Shown here piece by piece: positions 35,246 to 43,746 of a stretch of 64,000 bases of DNA. Below the pieces are notes generated by a model. That model did not search any database. It was not told the DNA's origin and saw nothing but the letters and a program-made list of their open reading frames with translations. This DNA is from Thermomonospora echinospora (lineage in GTDB: Bacteria; Actinomycetota; Actinomycetes; Streptosporangiales; Streptosporangiaceae). Position 1 is the first letter of the stretch. The number at the start of each line of letters is the position of its first letter. The stretch is taken from NCBI RefSeq assembly GCF_900108175.1, contig NZ_FNVO01000003.1:62001-126000 (forward strand), read 5' to 3'. A program made the translations under genes and the position numbers.

Positions 35246-38200
35246 TCAGACGGTGACGGTGGCGGTCGAGCCGGTGCGTTCCTTGCGGACGCGCAGCTGC
35301 GCGGGGATGCGGGCGCGCAGTTCGACGACGTGGCTGACGATGCCCACGGCCCGGCCGCCGTCGCGCAGCCCGTCCAGGACCCCCATCACCTCGTCCAGGG
35401 TCTCCTCGTCCAGGGTGCCGAAGCCCTCGTCGACGAACAGCGTGCCGATCTCGGTGCCGGCCGCGCTCTCGGCGGTGACCACGTCGGCCAGCCCCAGCGC
35501 CAGGGCCAGCGAGGTGATGAACGACTCGCCGCCCGACAGGGTGACCGGGTCGCGCGACTGCCCGGTCCAGGCGTCGGCGACGCGCAGGCCGAGCCCGCCG
35601 GTGCCGCCCCGGCGGCCGTCGGCGGCGGCCTTGTCGGTGGTGTGCTCCAGCGCGTACCGCCCGGCCGACATCCGGGCCAGCCGCTCGTTGGCGGCGGCGA
35701 CCACCTGCTCCAGCCGGGCCGCCAGCACGTAGGCCGACAACCGCATCCGCCGGTGGTTGTCGGGGTGCTGCCCGGAGGCGAGCCCGGCCAGGCGGAACGC
35801 GACGGCGTGCCGCTCGGCGACCGGGCGCCACGCGGCGACGGCCGCCGCCAGCCGGCCGCCCAGCTCGGCGAGCCGGTCGCACCGGTCCTGTGCCTTCCGC
35901 AGCGCGTTGAACGCCTCGTTGTGCTCGTGCTGGGCCGCCTCGAACGCGGCCCGCAGGGCGTCCAGGTCCGGGGTGGGCAGCGCAGCAGCGGCCACCAGTT
36001 CGGGGTCGGCCAGCGCCGCCCGCACCGCCGCCTCCTCGGTGTCGAACGCGCGGATCCGCTGCTGGAGCCCGTCACGGGCGGCCTCCGTCAGCGCGGCGGC
36101 CCGCGCCTGCTCGACCCCGTCGAAGCCGGCGTCCTCAGCGGCCCGCCCGGCGGCCGCGCGGGCATCGGCCAGCGCCTCGGCCGCGCCCGCCTCGTCCCGG
36201 GCCGCCTCGACGGCGGCGCGCAGCGCCTCGGCCTCGCCGGAGAGCCGGTCGATGCGGGCCTCCAGGGTGGGGTCGTCGCCGCGCGCCTCGTCGAGGCGTT
36301 CGCGCAGCCGTGCCGCCTCCGTGGTGAGCTCCTCATACCGGGTGCGGGTCCCGGCGAGCCGCTGCAGGACGGTCTCGCGCTCTTGTCTGGCCTGCGACAG
36401 CTCCCGCTCGGCCCGGACGAGCCGCTGTTGCAGGCCGTCGGCCTCGGCCGCCTCGGCGTCCAGGGCCTTCAGCGCCGCCTGGGCCTCCTCCAGGGCGGCG
36501 ACCAGCGCGTCCAGGGGCTCCTGGGTGATCTCCAGCAGGCCGTCGCGTTCGGCGCGCAGCTCGGCCACCCGGGCGCCGCCCTGCTCGCGGGCCGCCTGCG
36601 CCCGGTCGTAGGACCGCTGGGCGGCCTCCTCGTCCTCGCGGGTCGGGGCGTCCGCGTGCGCGGTGGCCGGGGCGGGGTGCTCCCGCGACCCGCACACCAG
36701 GCACGGCTCGCCCGCGGCCAGCTCGGCGGCCAGTTCCGCGGCCATCCCGTCCAGCCGGGTCTGCCGGATCGCCTGGAGCCGGTCGCGCAGCTCCTGCGCC
36801 CGGTCGACCGCGGCGCGCTGCTCCTCCTCGGCACGGGCCAGCGCGGCGGTGACGGTCTCGCGGCGCCGCGCCTTGTCGACGCGCTCCATCGCGTCGTGCA
36901 CGGCCTGCCGCGCGGCGGGACGTCCGGCCACCCGGAGGCGCACCGCCTCCAGCGCGGCGCGGTGCTCCTCGACTCGGGCGGGCAGCTCCTCCAGCTGGGT
37001 CCTCAGCTCCTCCTCGCCGGCCTGCAGGCGTTCGGCGTCGCGGGCGAGCCCGGCAGCCTCGGCGGTCAGCCGGCGCTCCCGGGCGGCCTCCTCGCGCAGT
37101 CCTTCCAGCCCGGCGGCCTCGTCGCGGCGGTCCCGCTCGGCCTTGCCGAGCACGTCCTCGGGGGCCGCGCCGGGCGCCAGCGCACCGACCGCGGCCCTGG
37201 CCTCGGTGGCGCGGCGGCGGGCCCGTTCGGCGCGCCGCTCCCGGTCGGCGGCCGCGTCGATCAGCGGCATCACCCGGTCGGCGCGGACGGCCGCCTCCAG
37301 CCGGGCGGCCAGTGCGGCGCGTTCGGCGGAGCGCCCGGCCAGCGCGTCGTGGCGGCGCTGCGCGTCGGCGTGGCGACGCTGCCGGTCGGCCAGCGCCCGG
37401 CCCTGCTCGTCGGCCTCGCGGGCCTGCACCAGCGCGGCCGAGTACTCGGCCGACAGGTCCCGCGCCACCGACCGCACCGCCGCGAGCTGTCCCGCCAGCT
37501 CCGCCGCCCACGGCACCAGCTCCTCGACCGGCTCCGGCGGCTGCTCGCCGGGCTCGGCGCGCCGCGGCGAGGGCACCGGGCCGGCGCCGGGCCGCTGCGC
37601 ACCGGCGACCTCGGCGATCCGGTCGGCCTCGGACTCGGCGGCGGCCCGCAGCCGCGCCGCCTGCCGGCCGGTCTCCACCCGGCTGTCGACCAGCCATTTC
37701 TCAACTCGGGCGTACACCTCGGCGGCGAACAGCCGTTCCAGCACCTTGCGGCGCTCCTCGGCGCCCGCCCGCAGGAACGCCGCGAACTCCCCCTGCGGCA
37801 GCAGCACCACCTGGCAGAACTGGACGGCGTTCATGCCCAGCAGGCGTTCGACGAGGTCCCCGGCCTCGTCCAGCCTGCTCGACAGTCCCGACCAGCGGCC
37901 GCTCGCCAGCTCCTCGACCAGGACCCGGGCGTTCTCCCGGACGGTCCCCGACCCGCGCAGCTTGGGCCGCTCCCAGGCCGGCCACCGGGTGAACCGGAAC
38001 CTACGACCCCGGATCGTGGTCTCCAGCACCACCTGCGGCGCCACGCCCGGCGCGGCGTGGTCGCTGCGCAGCCCGTCGGCCTTGCCGCGCACGCCGGGGA
38101 CCTTCCCGTACAGCGCGAAGCAGACGGCATCGAGCACGCTGGTCTTGCCCGCCCCGGTCTGGCCGTGGATCAGGAACAGCCCGGCGTCCGACAGGGCCGC

Positions 38201-38266
38201 GAAGTCGATCGTCTCGGTGCCCGAGAACGGCCCGAACGCGGTGATCTCCAGCCGGTGCAGCCTCAT
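35246..38266 (-). CDS. sbcC: SbcC-type SMC exonuclease ATPase subunit
   Basis: 1006 aa, the usual length. The N-terminal half-ATPase has Walker A HGQTGAGKTSV (about residues 32-42). Two long Glu/Arg/Ala coiled coils flank a zinc hook, CLVC with Cys522 and Cys525, close to the middle. The C-terminal half has the signature LSGGESFITSLALALGLADVV and Walker B TLFVDEGFGTLD. With SbcD (overlap of 4 bp at 38263-38266) it forms the Mre11-Rad50-like complex that opens hairpins and processes double-strand ends. Confidence 0.95.
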   Translation of the reverse strand: MRLHRLEITAFGPFSGTETIDFAALSDAGLFLIHGQTGAGKTSVLDAVCFALYGKVPGVRGKADGLRSDHAAPGVAPQVVLETTIRGRRFRFTRWPAWERPKLRGSGTVRENARVLVEELASGRWSGLSSRLDEAGDLVERLLGMNAVQFCQVVLLPQGEFAAFLRAGAEERRKVLERLFAAEVYARVEKWLVDSRVETGRQAARLRAAAESEADRIAEVAGAQRPGAGPVPSPRRAEPGEQPPEPVEELVPWAAELAGQLAAVRSVARDLSAEYSAALVQAREADEQGRALADRQRRHADAQRRHDALAGRSAERAALAARLEAAVRADRVMPLIDAAADRERRAERARRRATEARAAVGALAPGAAPEDVLGKAERDRRDEAAGLEGLREEAARERRLTAEAAGLARDAERLQAGEEELRTQLEELPARVEEHRAALEAVRLRVAGRPAARQAVHDAMERVDKARRRETVTAALARAEEEQRAAVDRAQELRDRLQAIRQTRLDGMAAELAAELAAGEPCLVCGSREHPAPATAHADAPTREDEEAAQRSYDRAQAAREQGGARVAELRAERDGLLEITQEPLDALVAALEEAQAALKALDAEAAEADGLQQRLVRAERELSQARQERETVLQRLAGTRTRYEELTTEAARLRERLDEARGDDPTLEARIDRLSGEAEALRAAVEAARDEAGAAEALADARAAAGRAAEDAGFDGVEQARAAALTEAARDGLQQRIRAFDTEEAAVRAALADPELVAAAALPTPDLDALRAAFEAAQHEHNEAFNALRKAQDRCDRLAELGGRLAAAVAAWRPVAERHAVAFRLAGLASGQHPDNHRRMRLSAYVLAARLEQVVAAANERLARMSAGRYALEHTTDKAAADGRRGGTGGLGLRVADAWTGQSRDPVTLSGGESFITSLALALGLADVVTAESAAGTEIGTLFVDEGFGTLDEETLDEVMGVLDGLRDGGRAVGIVSHVVELRARIPAQLRVRKERTGSTATVTV

Positions 38267-39390
38267 CGCAGGGCCTCCCTGCGGCGGCAGTCCTCGAACG
38301 CCTCCCCGAGCAGGGCGAGTTCGGCCTCCGCGGGGTCGGCGCCGGTGACCTCGGCGAGAAAGTCGCGGGCGATGTCGGTTTCGGAACGGCCCCTGACCCG
38401 TTCGGTCCAGGTCCGCCGGTCGGCGGCGGCGCCGCCCTCGGGTGCGAAGGTCAGCACGAGGGTGTGGGGGAAGCGGGCCCGCAGCCGTTCCATGGCGCCC
38501 TGCGGGCGCTTGCCGTCGGTGAGGGTGACGTGCAGCCAGCGGTCTTCGAGCGGCTCGTGGGCGGGGTCGGCCAGCAGTTCCTCCAACCGGCCCGCCAGCC
38601 GGCCCAGGCGGCGCGGGACGGGGGCGGCCACGAACTCGGCGTGGATCTCGCCATCGTTCAGGTCCACCAGCCAGGAGCCCTTCTCGTGGTGTTCCTCAGA
38701 GAAGGAGTAGGCCAGCGGCGAGCCCGAGTAACGCACTCGGTCGGTGACCGGCCATCGGCCGTGCAGGTGGCCGAGCGCCACGTAGTCGACGCCCTCGAAG
38801 ACGGCGGCGGGCACGTCGGCGATCCCGCCCACCGAGATGTCGCGTTCGCTGTCGCTCGGCTCTCCCCCGGTGACGAAGGCGTGCGCGAGCACCACGGAGG
38901 GGGCGCCCCGTTCGGCCTGGTCGGCGCGGATCCGGCGCATCGCCTCGGTCAGCGCCGCCGTGTGGCCCCGCCGGGTCAGCTCCCAGGGCGCCCGCACCAG
39001 CTCGGGCTCCAGGTAGGGGATGCCGTAGACGGCCACGTCCTCGATCATGACGGGCCTGCCGACGGTGGCGAAGCCGGTGCGCACGTGCACCCCGGCGGTG
39101 TCCATCAGGTCGGCGCCGAAGCCCAGCCGGTGGGCGGAGTCGTGGTTGCCCGCGATCAGCACCACCCGGGCCTGTTCGGCCAGCCTGCGCAGCGCCTCGT
39201 CGCACAGCCGCACGGCGTCGACGGGGGGCAGCGCGCGGTCGTAGACGTCCCCGGACACCAGCACGCAGTCGACCCGCTCCGCGCGCACGGTCTCCACCAG
39301 GTGGTCGACGAAGGCGGCCTGGGCCGTCAGCAGGTCCTCCCGGTGGAAGGAGCGGCCCAGATGCCAGTCGGAGGTGTGCAGGAATCGCAT
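38263..39390 (-). CDS. sbcD: SbcD-type Mn-dependent nuclease subunit
   Basis: 375 aa from ATG 39390. Metallophosphatase motifs in order: DWHLG, SGDVYDR, AGNHD, LAHAF and LGHLHGR, all metal ligands present. The nuclease domain (about 1-230) is followed by a capping domain. The gene overlaps sbcC by ATGA, giving stoichiometric expression. The 113-bp divergent space to the next plus-strand gene holds a CCTAGGGT-like -10 close to this ATG, consistent with a leaderless transcript. Confidence 0.95.
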   Translation of the reverse strand: MRFLHTSDWHLGRSFHREDLLTAQAAFVDHLVETVRAERVDCVLVSGDVYDRALPPVDAVRLCDEALRRLAEQARVVLIAGNHDSAHRLGFGADLMDTAGVHVRTGFATVGRPVMIEDVAVYGIPYLEPELVRAPWELTRRGHTAALTEAMRRIRADQAERGAPSVVLAHAFVTGGEPSDSERDISVGGIADVPAAVFEGVDYVALGHLHGRWPVTDRVRYSGSPLAYSFSEEHHEKGSWLVDLNDGEIHAEFVAAPVPRRLGRLAGRLEELLADPAHEPLEDRWLHVTLTDGKRPQGAMERLRARFPHTLVLTFAPEGGAAADRRTWTERVRGRSETDIARDFLAEVTGADPAEAELALLGEAFEDCRRREALR

Positions 39391-39503
39391 GTCCCGGCCA
39401 CCCTAGGTCACCGCTGTCCCAGCCGTCGCAGAAACGCCGGTAAACCACAATCGACCACCCCCGCACCGCCGGAGGATGATCGTGACGGCGCTATCGTCGG
39501 AAC

Positions 39504-40190
39504 GTGAGTGACCGCCCTTATGTGCTGCTGAGCTGCGCGATGTCCGTTGACGGCTATATCGACGACACCACGCCGGAACGGTTGCGGCTGTCGAGCCCCG
39601 CCGACTTCGACCGCGTGGACGGGGTGCGCGCCACCTGCGACGCCATCCTGGTGGGCGCCAACACCATCCGGCGGGACGACCCCAAGCTGCTGATCAGGTC
39701 CCCGGCCCGGCAGGAGCGGCGGGCCGCCCGGGGCCTGCCACGCCAGCTCGTCAAGGTCACCGTGACCGCCGGTGGCGACCTGGACCCCGGCGCCCGCTTC
39801 TTCACCACCGGGGAGACCCCCAAGCTGGTCTACGCCGGCTCACGGGCGGCCGCCGGGCTGGCCGAGCGGCTGGCGGGCGCGGCGGAGGTCATCGACGGCG
39901 GCGACCCGGTCGACCTGCGGGGCATGCTGGCGGATCTGGCCAGGCGGGGCGTGCGGCGCCTGATGGTCGAGGGCGGCGGCGGCATGCACACCCGGTTCCT
40001 GACCGAGGGCCTGGCCGACGAGCTGCAACTGGTGGTGGCCCCCTTCTTCGTCGGCGACCCGTCGGCGCCCCGGTTCGTGCACCCGGGCGTCTTCCCGCAG
40101 GACCCCGCCCATCCGATGCGCCTGGCGGAGGTCACCCGCATCGGCGACCTGGCCCTGATGCGCTACCTGATCAAGCACCCCCGCACCTGA
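39504..40190 (+). CDS. RibD C-terminal/dihydrofolate reductase-like protein
   Basis: 228 aa from GTG 39504. It matches the reductase half of RibD: LSCAMSVDGYIDD at the N-terminus, GVRATCDAILVGANTIRRDDPKLLIR, and a late VEGGGGMHTRFL motif that binds NADPH. In riboflavin synthesis this domain reduces the ribosylamino-pyrimidinone to the ribityl form. It lies 55 bp before a gene for a RibD-like deaminase, so the pair supplies as two proteins what RibD does as one. It could instead serve a specialised pyrimidine pathway. Confidence 0.82.
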   Translation: MSDRPYVLLSCAMSVDGYIDDTTPERLRLSSPADFDRVDGVRATCDAILVGANTIRRDDPKLLIRSPARQERRAARGLPRQLVKVTVTAGGDLDPGARFFTTGETPKLVYAGSRAAAGLAERLAGAAEVIDGGDPVDLRGMLADLARRGVRRLMVEGGGGMHTRFLTEGLADELQLVVAPFFVGDPSAPRFVHPGVFPQDPAHPMRLAEVTRIGDLALMRYLIKHPRT

Positions 40191-40245
40191 GCCGCCCGGA
40201 TCCGGGAGGGACGATGGAGACGGTGGGCCTGACGAGGGGGCTGCG

Positions 40246-40698
40246 ATGAGCGGCGAGCAGGCCGAACGGGATCGGCACTGGCTGGAACTGGCGTGCGACC
40301 TGGCACGGCTGTGCCCGCCCTCGCGGACGGCGTTCTCCGTCGGGGCGGTGATCGTGGGAGCCGACGGGACCGAGCTGTCCCGGGGCTTCTCCCGGGAGAG
40401 CGACCCGAAGGCGCACGCGGAGGAGGCCGCCCTGGCCAAGCCGATGGAGCCGGCGGACCTGGGCGGGGCGACGATCTACAGCTCGCTGGAGCCCTGTGGG
40501 CGGCGGCTGTCGCGGCCCCGGCCGTGCGCGCGGCTGATCGTGGACGCGGGGATCGGCCGGGTGGTGTACGCCTGGCGGGAGCCCTCGCTGTTCGTGGAGG
40601 GCGACGGCGAGGAGGTGCTGCGCGCTGCCGGGATCGAGGTGGTGTGGATCGGCGACCTGGCCGAGCGGGCCCGGGAGCCGAACGCGCACCTGCTGTGA
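40246..40698 (+). CDS. RibD N-terminal-like deaminase
   Basis: 150 aa from ATG 40246. The zinc-dependent deaminase signature is present: HAEE (about residues 56-59) and PCGRRLSRPRPC (about 87-98), where the His, Glu and two Cys form the zinc and proton-shuttle site. The C-terminal part (VEGDGEEVLRAAGIEV) matches the region before the reductase in full RibD. It is paired with the reductase-like gene just upstream, in reverse order to RibD. Substrates may be riboflavin precursors or related pyrimidines. Confidence 0.8.
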   Translation: MSGEQAERDRHWLELACDLARLCPPSRTAFSVGAVIVGADGTELSRGFSRESDPKAHAEEAALAKPMEPADLGGATIYSSLEPCGRRLSRPRPCARLIVDAGIGRVVYAWREPSLFVEGDGEEVLRAAGIEVVWIGDLAERAREPNAHLL

Positions 40699-40774
40699 TG
40701 AGACGCGCGTCCAGACGAAGGTCCAACTCGGTGGGACCCAGTGTGGACAACGTTCGGCCGGTGCGTAAGGCTTG

Positions 40775-40792
40775 ACCAAGCAAGCACTCGGT
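40775..40792 (+). promoter_or_regulatory. Imperfect palindrome ACCAAGCAAGCACTCGGT, candidate TetR operator
   Basis: An 18-bp sequence with ACCnAG and CTnGGT half-sites, 21 bp before the ATG of the aldehyde dehydrogenase. AAGCAAGC-type operators of TetR regulators are frequent upstream of actinobacterial catabolic dehydrogenases. No regulator gene is adjacent. Confidence 0.4.
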
Positions 40793-40812
40793 AAGCCTGG
40801 TTTGGAGGCGGC

Positions 40813-42246
40813 ATGCGCGAGCACGACCGGCTGTTCATCGGCGGCCAGTGGACGGCCCCGGCGGGCACGGGCGTCATCGAGGTGATCTCCCCGCACACCG
40901 AGGAGGTCATCGGCCGGGTCCCCGAGGGCACCGAGGCCGACATCGACCATGCCGTCGCCGCCGCCCGGCGGGCCTTCGACACCGGGCCCTGGCCGCGGAT
41001 GACCCCCGCCGAGCGGGCCGAGGTGGTGGGCCGGCTGGCGGCCATCTACGCCGAGCGGCAGCAGGAGATGGCCGACCTGGTCACCGCCGAGATGGGGTCG
41101 CCGATCATGTTCTCGGTGTTCGGGCAGTCCGCGATCCCGCAGATGGTGCTGCAGTACTACACCGACCTGGCCGCCTCCTACACCTGGGAGGAGGAGCGGC
41201 CGGGGATGCTGGGCCCGGTGACCGTCACCCGCGAGCCGGTGGGCGTGGTGGCCGCGATCGTGCCGTGGAACGTCCCGCAGTTCACCCTGATGCTCAAGCT
41301 GGCCCCGGCGCTGATCGCCGGGTGCACGGTGGTGGCCAAGCCGTCCCCGGAGACCCCGCTGGACACCTACCTGCTGGCCGAGTGGATCACCGAGGCCGGC
41401 ATCCCGGAGGGCGTGGTCAACATCGTCCCGGCCGGACGCGAGGTCGGCGCGTACCTGGTGGCGCACCCGGACGTGGACAAGGTGTCGTTCACCGGGTCGA
41501 CGGCGGCCGGCCGGCAGATCGCCGCCGTCTGCGGCGAGCAGCTCAAGCGGGTCACCCTGGAGCTGGGCGGCAAGTCGGCGGCGATCGTGCTGGAGGACGC
41601 CGACCTGGCCGCCACCGTCGAGGGCTTCAAGCTGGCCTCGCTGATGAACAACGGGGAGGCGTGCGCCGCCCAGACCCGCATCCTGGCCCCGCGCAGCCGC
41701 TACGACGAGGTGGCCGACGCGCTGGCCGCCATGGTCGGCTCCCTGACCGTCGGTGACCCGGCCGACTACTCCACCGAGATCGGCCCCCTGGTGGCCCGCC
41801 GCCAGCAGGAACGGGTGGAGGGCTACATCCGCCTCGGCCAGGAGGAGGGCGCCAAACTCCTCACCGGCGGGCTGAACCGGCCCCACGACCGGGGCTGGTA
41901 CGTCGCCCCGACCGTGTTCGCCGATGTCGACAACTCCATGCGGATCGCCCAGGAGGAGATCTTCGGTCCCGTCCTGGCGCTGATCCCCTATGAGGACGAG
42001 GCGGACGCGATCCGGATCGCCAACGACAGCGCCTACGGGCTGGGCGGCTCGGTGTGGACGGCCGACGTCGAGCACGGCGTGGAGGTGGCCCGGCAGATCC
42101 GCACCGGCAGCTGCGGCGTCAACATGTACGTCCTGGACCCCAACACCCCGTTCGGCGGCTACAAGAACAGCGGCCTGGGCCGCGAGCTGGGCCCCGAGGG
42201 CCTGGTCGCCTACCTGGAGCACAAGTCCATCCCCCGCCCGGCATGA
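40813..42246 (+). CDS. NAD(P)-dependent aldehyde dehydrogenase
   Basis: 477 aa. ATG 40813 follows TGGAGG. The catalytic Cys284 (NNGEACAAQT) and general base Glu250 (LELGGK) are present, as are the cofactor motif FTGSTAAGR and the Asn in IVPWN. The length and motifs are those of the class I/II group that oxidises aliphatic or semialdehyde substrates to acids. A palindromic operator candidate precedes it, so it is probably induced by an alcohol or aldehyde. The substrate is not predictable. Confidence 0.9.
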   Translation: MREHDRLFIGGQWTAPAGTGVIEVISPHTEEVIGRVPEGTEADIDHAVAAARRAFDTGPWPRMTPAERAEVVGRLAAIYAERQQEMADLVTAEMGSPIMFSVFGQSAIPQMVLQYYTDLAASYTWEEERPGMLGPVTVTREPVGVVAAIVPWNVPQFTLMLKLAPALIAGCTVVAKPSPETPLDTYLLAEWITEAGIPEGVVNIVPAGREVGAYLVAHPDVDKVSFTGSTAAGRQIAAVCGEQLKRVTLELGGKSAAIVLEDADLAATVEGFKLASLMNNGEACAAQTRILAPRSRYDEVADALAAMVGSLTVGDPADYSTEIGPLVARRQQERVEGYIRLGQEEGAKLLTGGLNRPHDRGWYVAPTVFADVDNSMRIAQEEIFGPVLALIPYEDEADAIRIANDSAYGLGGSVWTADVEHGVEVARQIRTGSCGVNMYVLDPNTPFGGYKNSGLGRELGPEGLVAYLEHKSIPRPA

Positions 42247-42293
42247 GCCGGGACGAGGCCGCTCACCGCACGCCCACGACCGTCCGCCCATAA

Positions 42294-42315
42294 CGGCGGC
42301 GGGCACCGGCCGCCG
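42294..42315 (+). terminator. Possible hairpin terminator after the aldehyde dehydrogenase gene
   Basis: CGGCGGC (42294-42300) pairs with GCCGCCG (42309-42315) around an 8-nt loop in the 84-bp gap between convergent genes. There is no U tract. Confidence 0.35.
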
Positions 42316-42330
42316 CAGGACACAAGCCGG

Positions 42331-43293
42331 TCACTGCACGTCCACGACCGTCCAGCCGTGGCGACGGCAGGTGTCGGCGGCCTGCGGCGAAGGACGGCCG
42401 ATCACCGCCACCCGCAGGCCGGCCGGCGGCCGGCAGGTGGGGCAGGCGGCCAGGGCCCGCAGGGTGTCGGGGATCGTCACGGCGACGGTGGCGCGGTGGC
42501 GTCCGGCGGTGGTCAGCAACGACGGTCCGCCCGGGCCGGGTACCGCCACGAAGGTGGCGCCGTGGGCCAGCGCCAGGTGGATCAGCCCGAGCCAGGTCTC
42601 GGCTGCACGGGCGAACTCGGCCGCGGCCGCCACCAGGACGTCGGTGCCGTCGATCTGGAGTGTCGCGGCCCGCCGGGAGATGTGCGACAGCAGGTCGGCG
42701 TGGCTGAGCCGGCCCCGCGGGGTCCACAGCGCCGGATCGTGCGGCGGGCCGGCGACCGGCCGGTCCGCCTCCCCCGGCGGGGCCGGCACGGGCAGCTCCG
42801 CGACCGGTGTCGCCCCCGCCACCTCGCCGAACGCGAACACCTGCCGGACGTAGGAACGCTCGGTGGCCGCCAGCGCGGGCCCGGATAGCGCGGCGGAGGT
42901 GAACAGGAAGCGGGCCTGGCTGTCGACCAGCAGCCCGGCCAGCTCGGCCACGTCCGCGCCGGGCGGCAGCAGCAGCGGCACCGCCCCGGCGGCGGCGACC
43001 GCGTGCACGGCCAGCGTGAGGTCGCAGGCGCAGTCCAGGTGCACCCCGCCGAGGTCGCCGGGCCGGACGCCGCGCCGCGCCAGCCCCCTGGCCGTGGCCG
43101 GGACGAGGGTCGCCAGTTCGCGGTAGCCGAGTGAGCGCGTGCCGTCGATGAGCGCGGCCTTGCCGGGGGTGCGGGCGGCCTGGCGGATGACCGCGTCCAG
43201 TACGGCGGCCGGGATCGTCCGTGCGGAGGCCGCAGGCCCGTGAGCGTCCGCCGGGTGCCGTCCGAAGAGAGCGCCGGGCCCGCCGTCAACCAT
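42331..43293 (-). CDS. Truncated adenylate-forming (AMP-binding) enzyme-like protein
   Basis: 320 aa from ATG 43293; no ribosome site, but a CATACT -10-like hexamer eight bases upstream suggests a leaderless transcript. Residues about 25-175 follow the N-terminal subdomain of acyl-CoA ligases and adenylation domains (PGKAALIDG, LGYRELATLV, VHAVAAAGAVPLLL). At the place of the Ser/Thr/Gly-rich phosphate loop the sequence reads LWTPRGRLSHADLLSH, so the loop is missing while the following Sxxx-H helix is kept. The protein ends before the A5-A10 motifs. A full enzyme has about 500 aa. It is likely inactive, or has been recruited as a binding protein. Confidence 0.6.
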   Translation of the reverse strand: MVDGGPGALFGRHPADAHGPAASARTIPAAVLDAVIRQAARTPGKAALIDGTRSLGYRELATLVPATARGLARRGVRPGDLGGVHLDCACDLTLAVHAVAAAGAVPLLLPPGADVAELAGLLVDSQARFLFTSAALSGPALAATERSYVRQVFAFGEVAGATPVAELPVPAPPGEADRPVAGPPHDPALWTPRGRLSHADLLSHISRRAATLQIDGTDVLVAAAAEFARAAETWLGLIHLALAHGATFVAVPGPGGPSLLTTAGRHRATVAVTIPDTLRALAACPTCRPPAGLRVAVIGRPSPQAADTCRRHGWTVVDVQ

Positions 43294-43387
43294 GCGCCGA
43301 CAGTATGGGGGCGGGCGCCGCCGTCACATCCACAGAAGCGTGTAGGCGGATGTGTAGGCGTGCGCCCGCGCCCTCACCCCACCGGGG

Positions 43388-43469
43388 ATGCGTCGCGCGC
43401 TCCGGTACGGCTGTCGCCTCCCCTCCTCGACGGCCACAGACGTACGGAGCTCGGGAGCGCGCGACGCAT
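43388..43469. repeat. 16-bp perfect inverted repeat bounding an 82-bp element
   Basis: ATGCGTCGCGCGCTCC (43388-43403) is exactly complementary to 43454-43469. The 50 bp between hold no ORF. The arms could form a long hairpin, be two operator sites, or be the ends of a MITE-like element. No flanking target-site duplication was found. It lies in the 453-bp space between the truncated adenylation gene and the LuxR gene. Confidence 0.55.
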
Positions 43470-43686
43470 GACCCGGCCACTCGGTGGACGCGGTCCCGCG
43501 TCCACCGGATGGATCGGAAGGATCCGCCGGCAGGACGGCACCTGGCCATTCGTGCCGGAGACCGTGGCGGTCACCGTCGTGCCGGGGACCGCCACCCCGG
43601 TGGACGGCGCGCTGGCATTCACTCGTTCGACGTTACGTTCCGAACTTTTGCTGCACATGCATCGAACTGCGCATGTGCATGCGTAG
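43468..43686 (+). CDS. Possible 72-aa protein of unknown function
   Basis: ATG 43468 begins inside the right arm of the inverted repeat; a GGGAG lies rather far upstream. The central TVAVTVVPGTATPVDG segment could form beta strands and the tail is His-rich (HMHRTAHVHA). No family is recognised, and codon use is less GC-biased toward the 3' end. It may not be real. Confidence 0.22.
   Translation: MTRPLGGRGPASTGWIGRIRRQDGTWPFVPETVAVTVVPGTATPVDGALAFTRSTLRSELLLHMHRTAHVHA
43652..43679. promoter_or_regulatory. 9-bp inverted repeat TGCACATGC/GCATGTGCA, candidate operator
   Basis: Perfect arms at 43652-43660 and 43671-43679 with a 10-bp spacer, in an AT-richer stretch downstream of the LuxR gene. 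A second, shorter pair (GTTCG 43625-43629, CGAAC 43641-43645) lies just before it. It could be a protein-binding site or a structured 3' end. Confidence 0.35.
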
Positions 43687-43746
43687 CGCCTCTTGCACTG
43701 CAAGGGTCTGACGGGCCGGGGATGTGTACACATGGCGGCCCGCGGC

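Noticed and set aside
35330-38710. 1126-codon open frame opposite sbcC/sbcD
   Set aside because: Antisense shadow; the minus strand has full SbcC and SbcD motifs.
43339-43362. Short direct repeat GTGTAGGCG (period 12)
   Set aside because: Only two copies, low complexity; not enough for a CRISPR or iteron claim.
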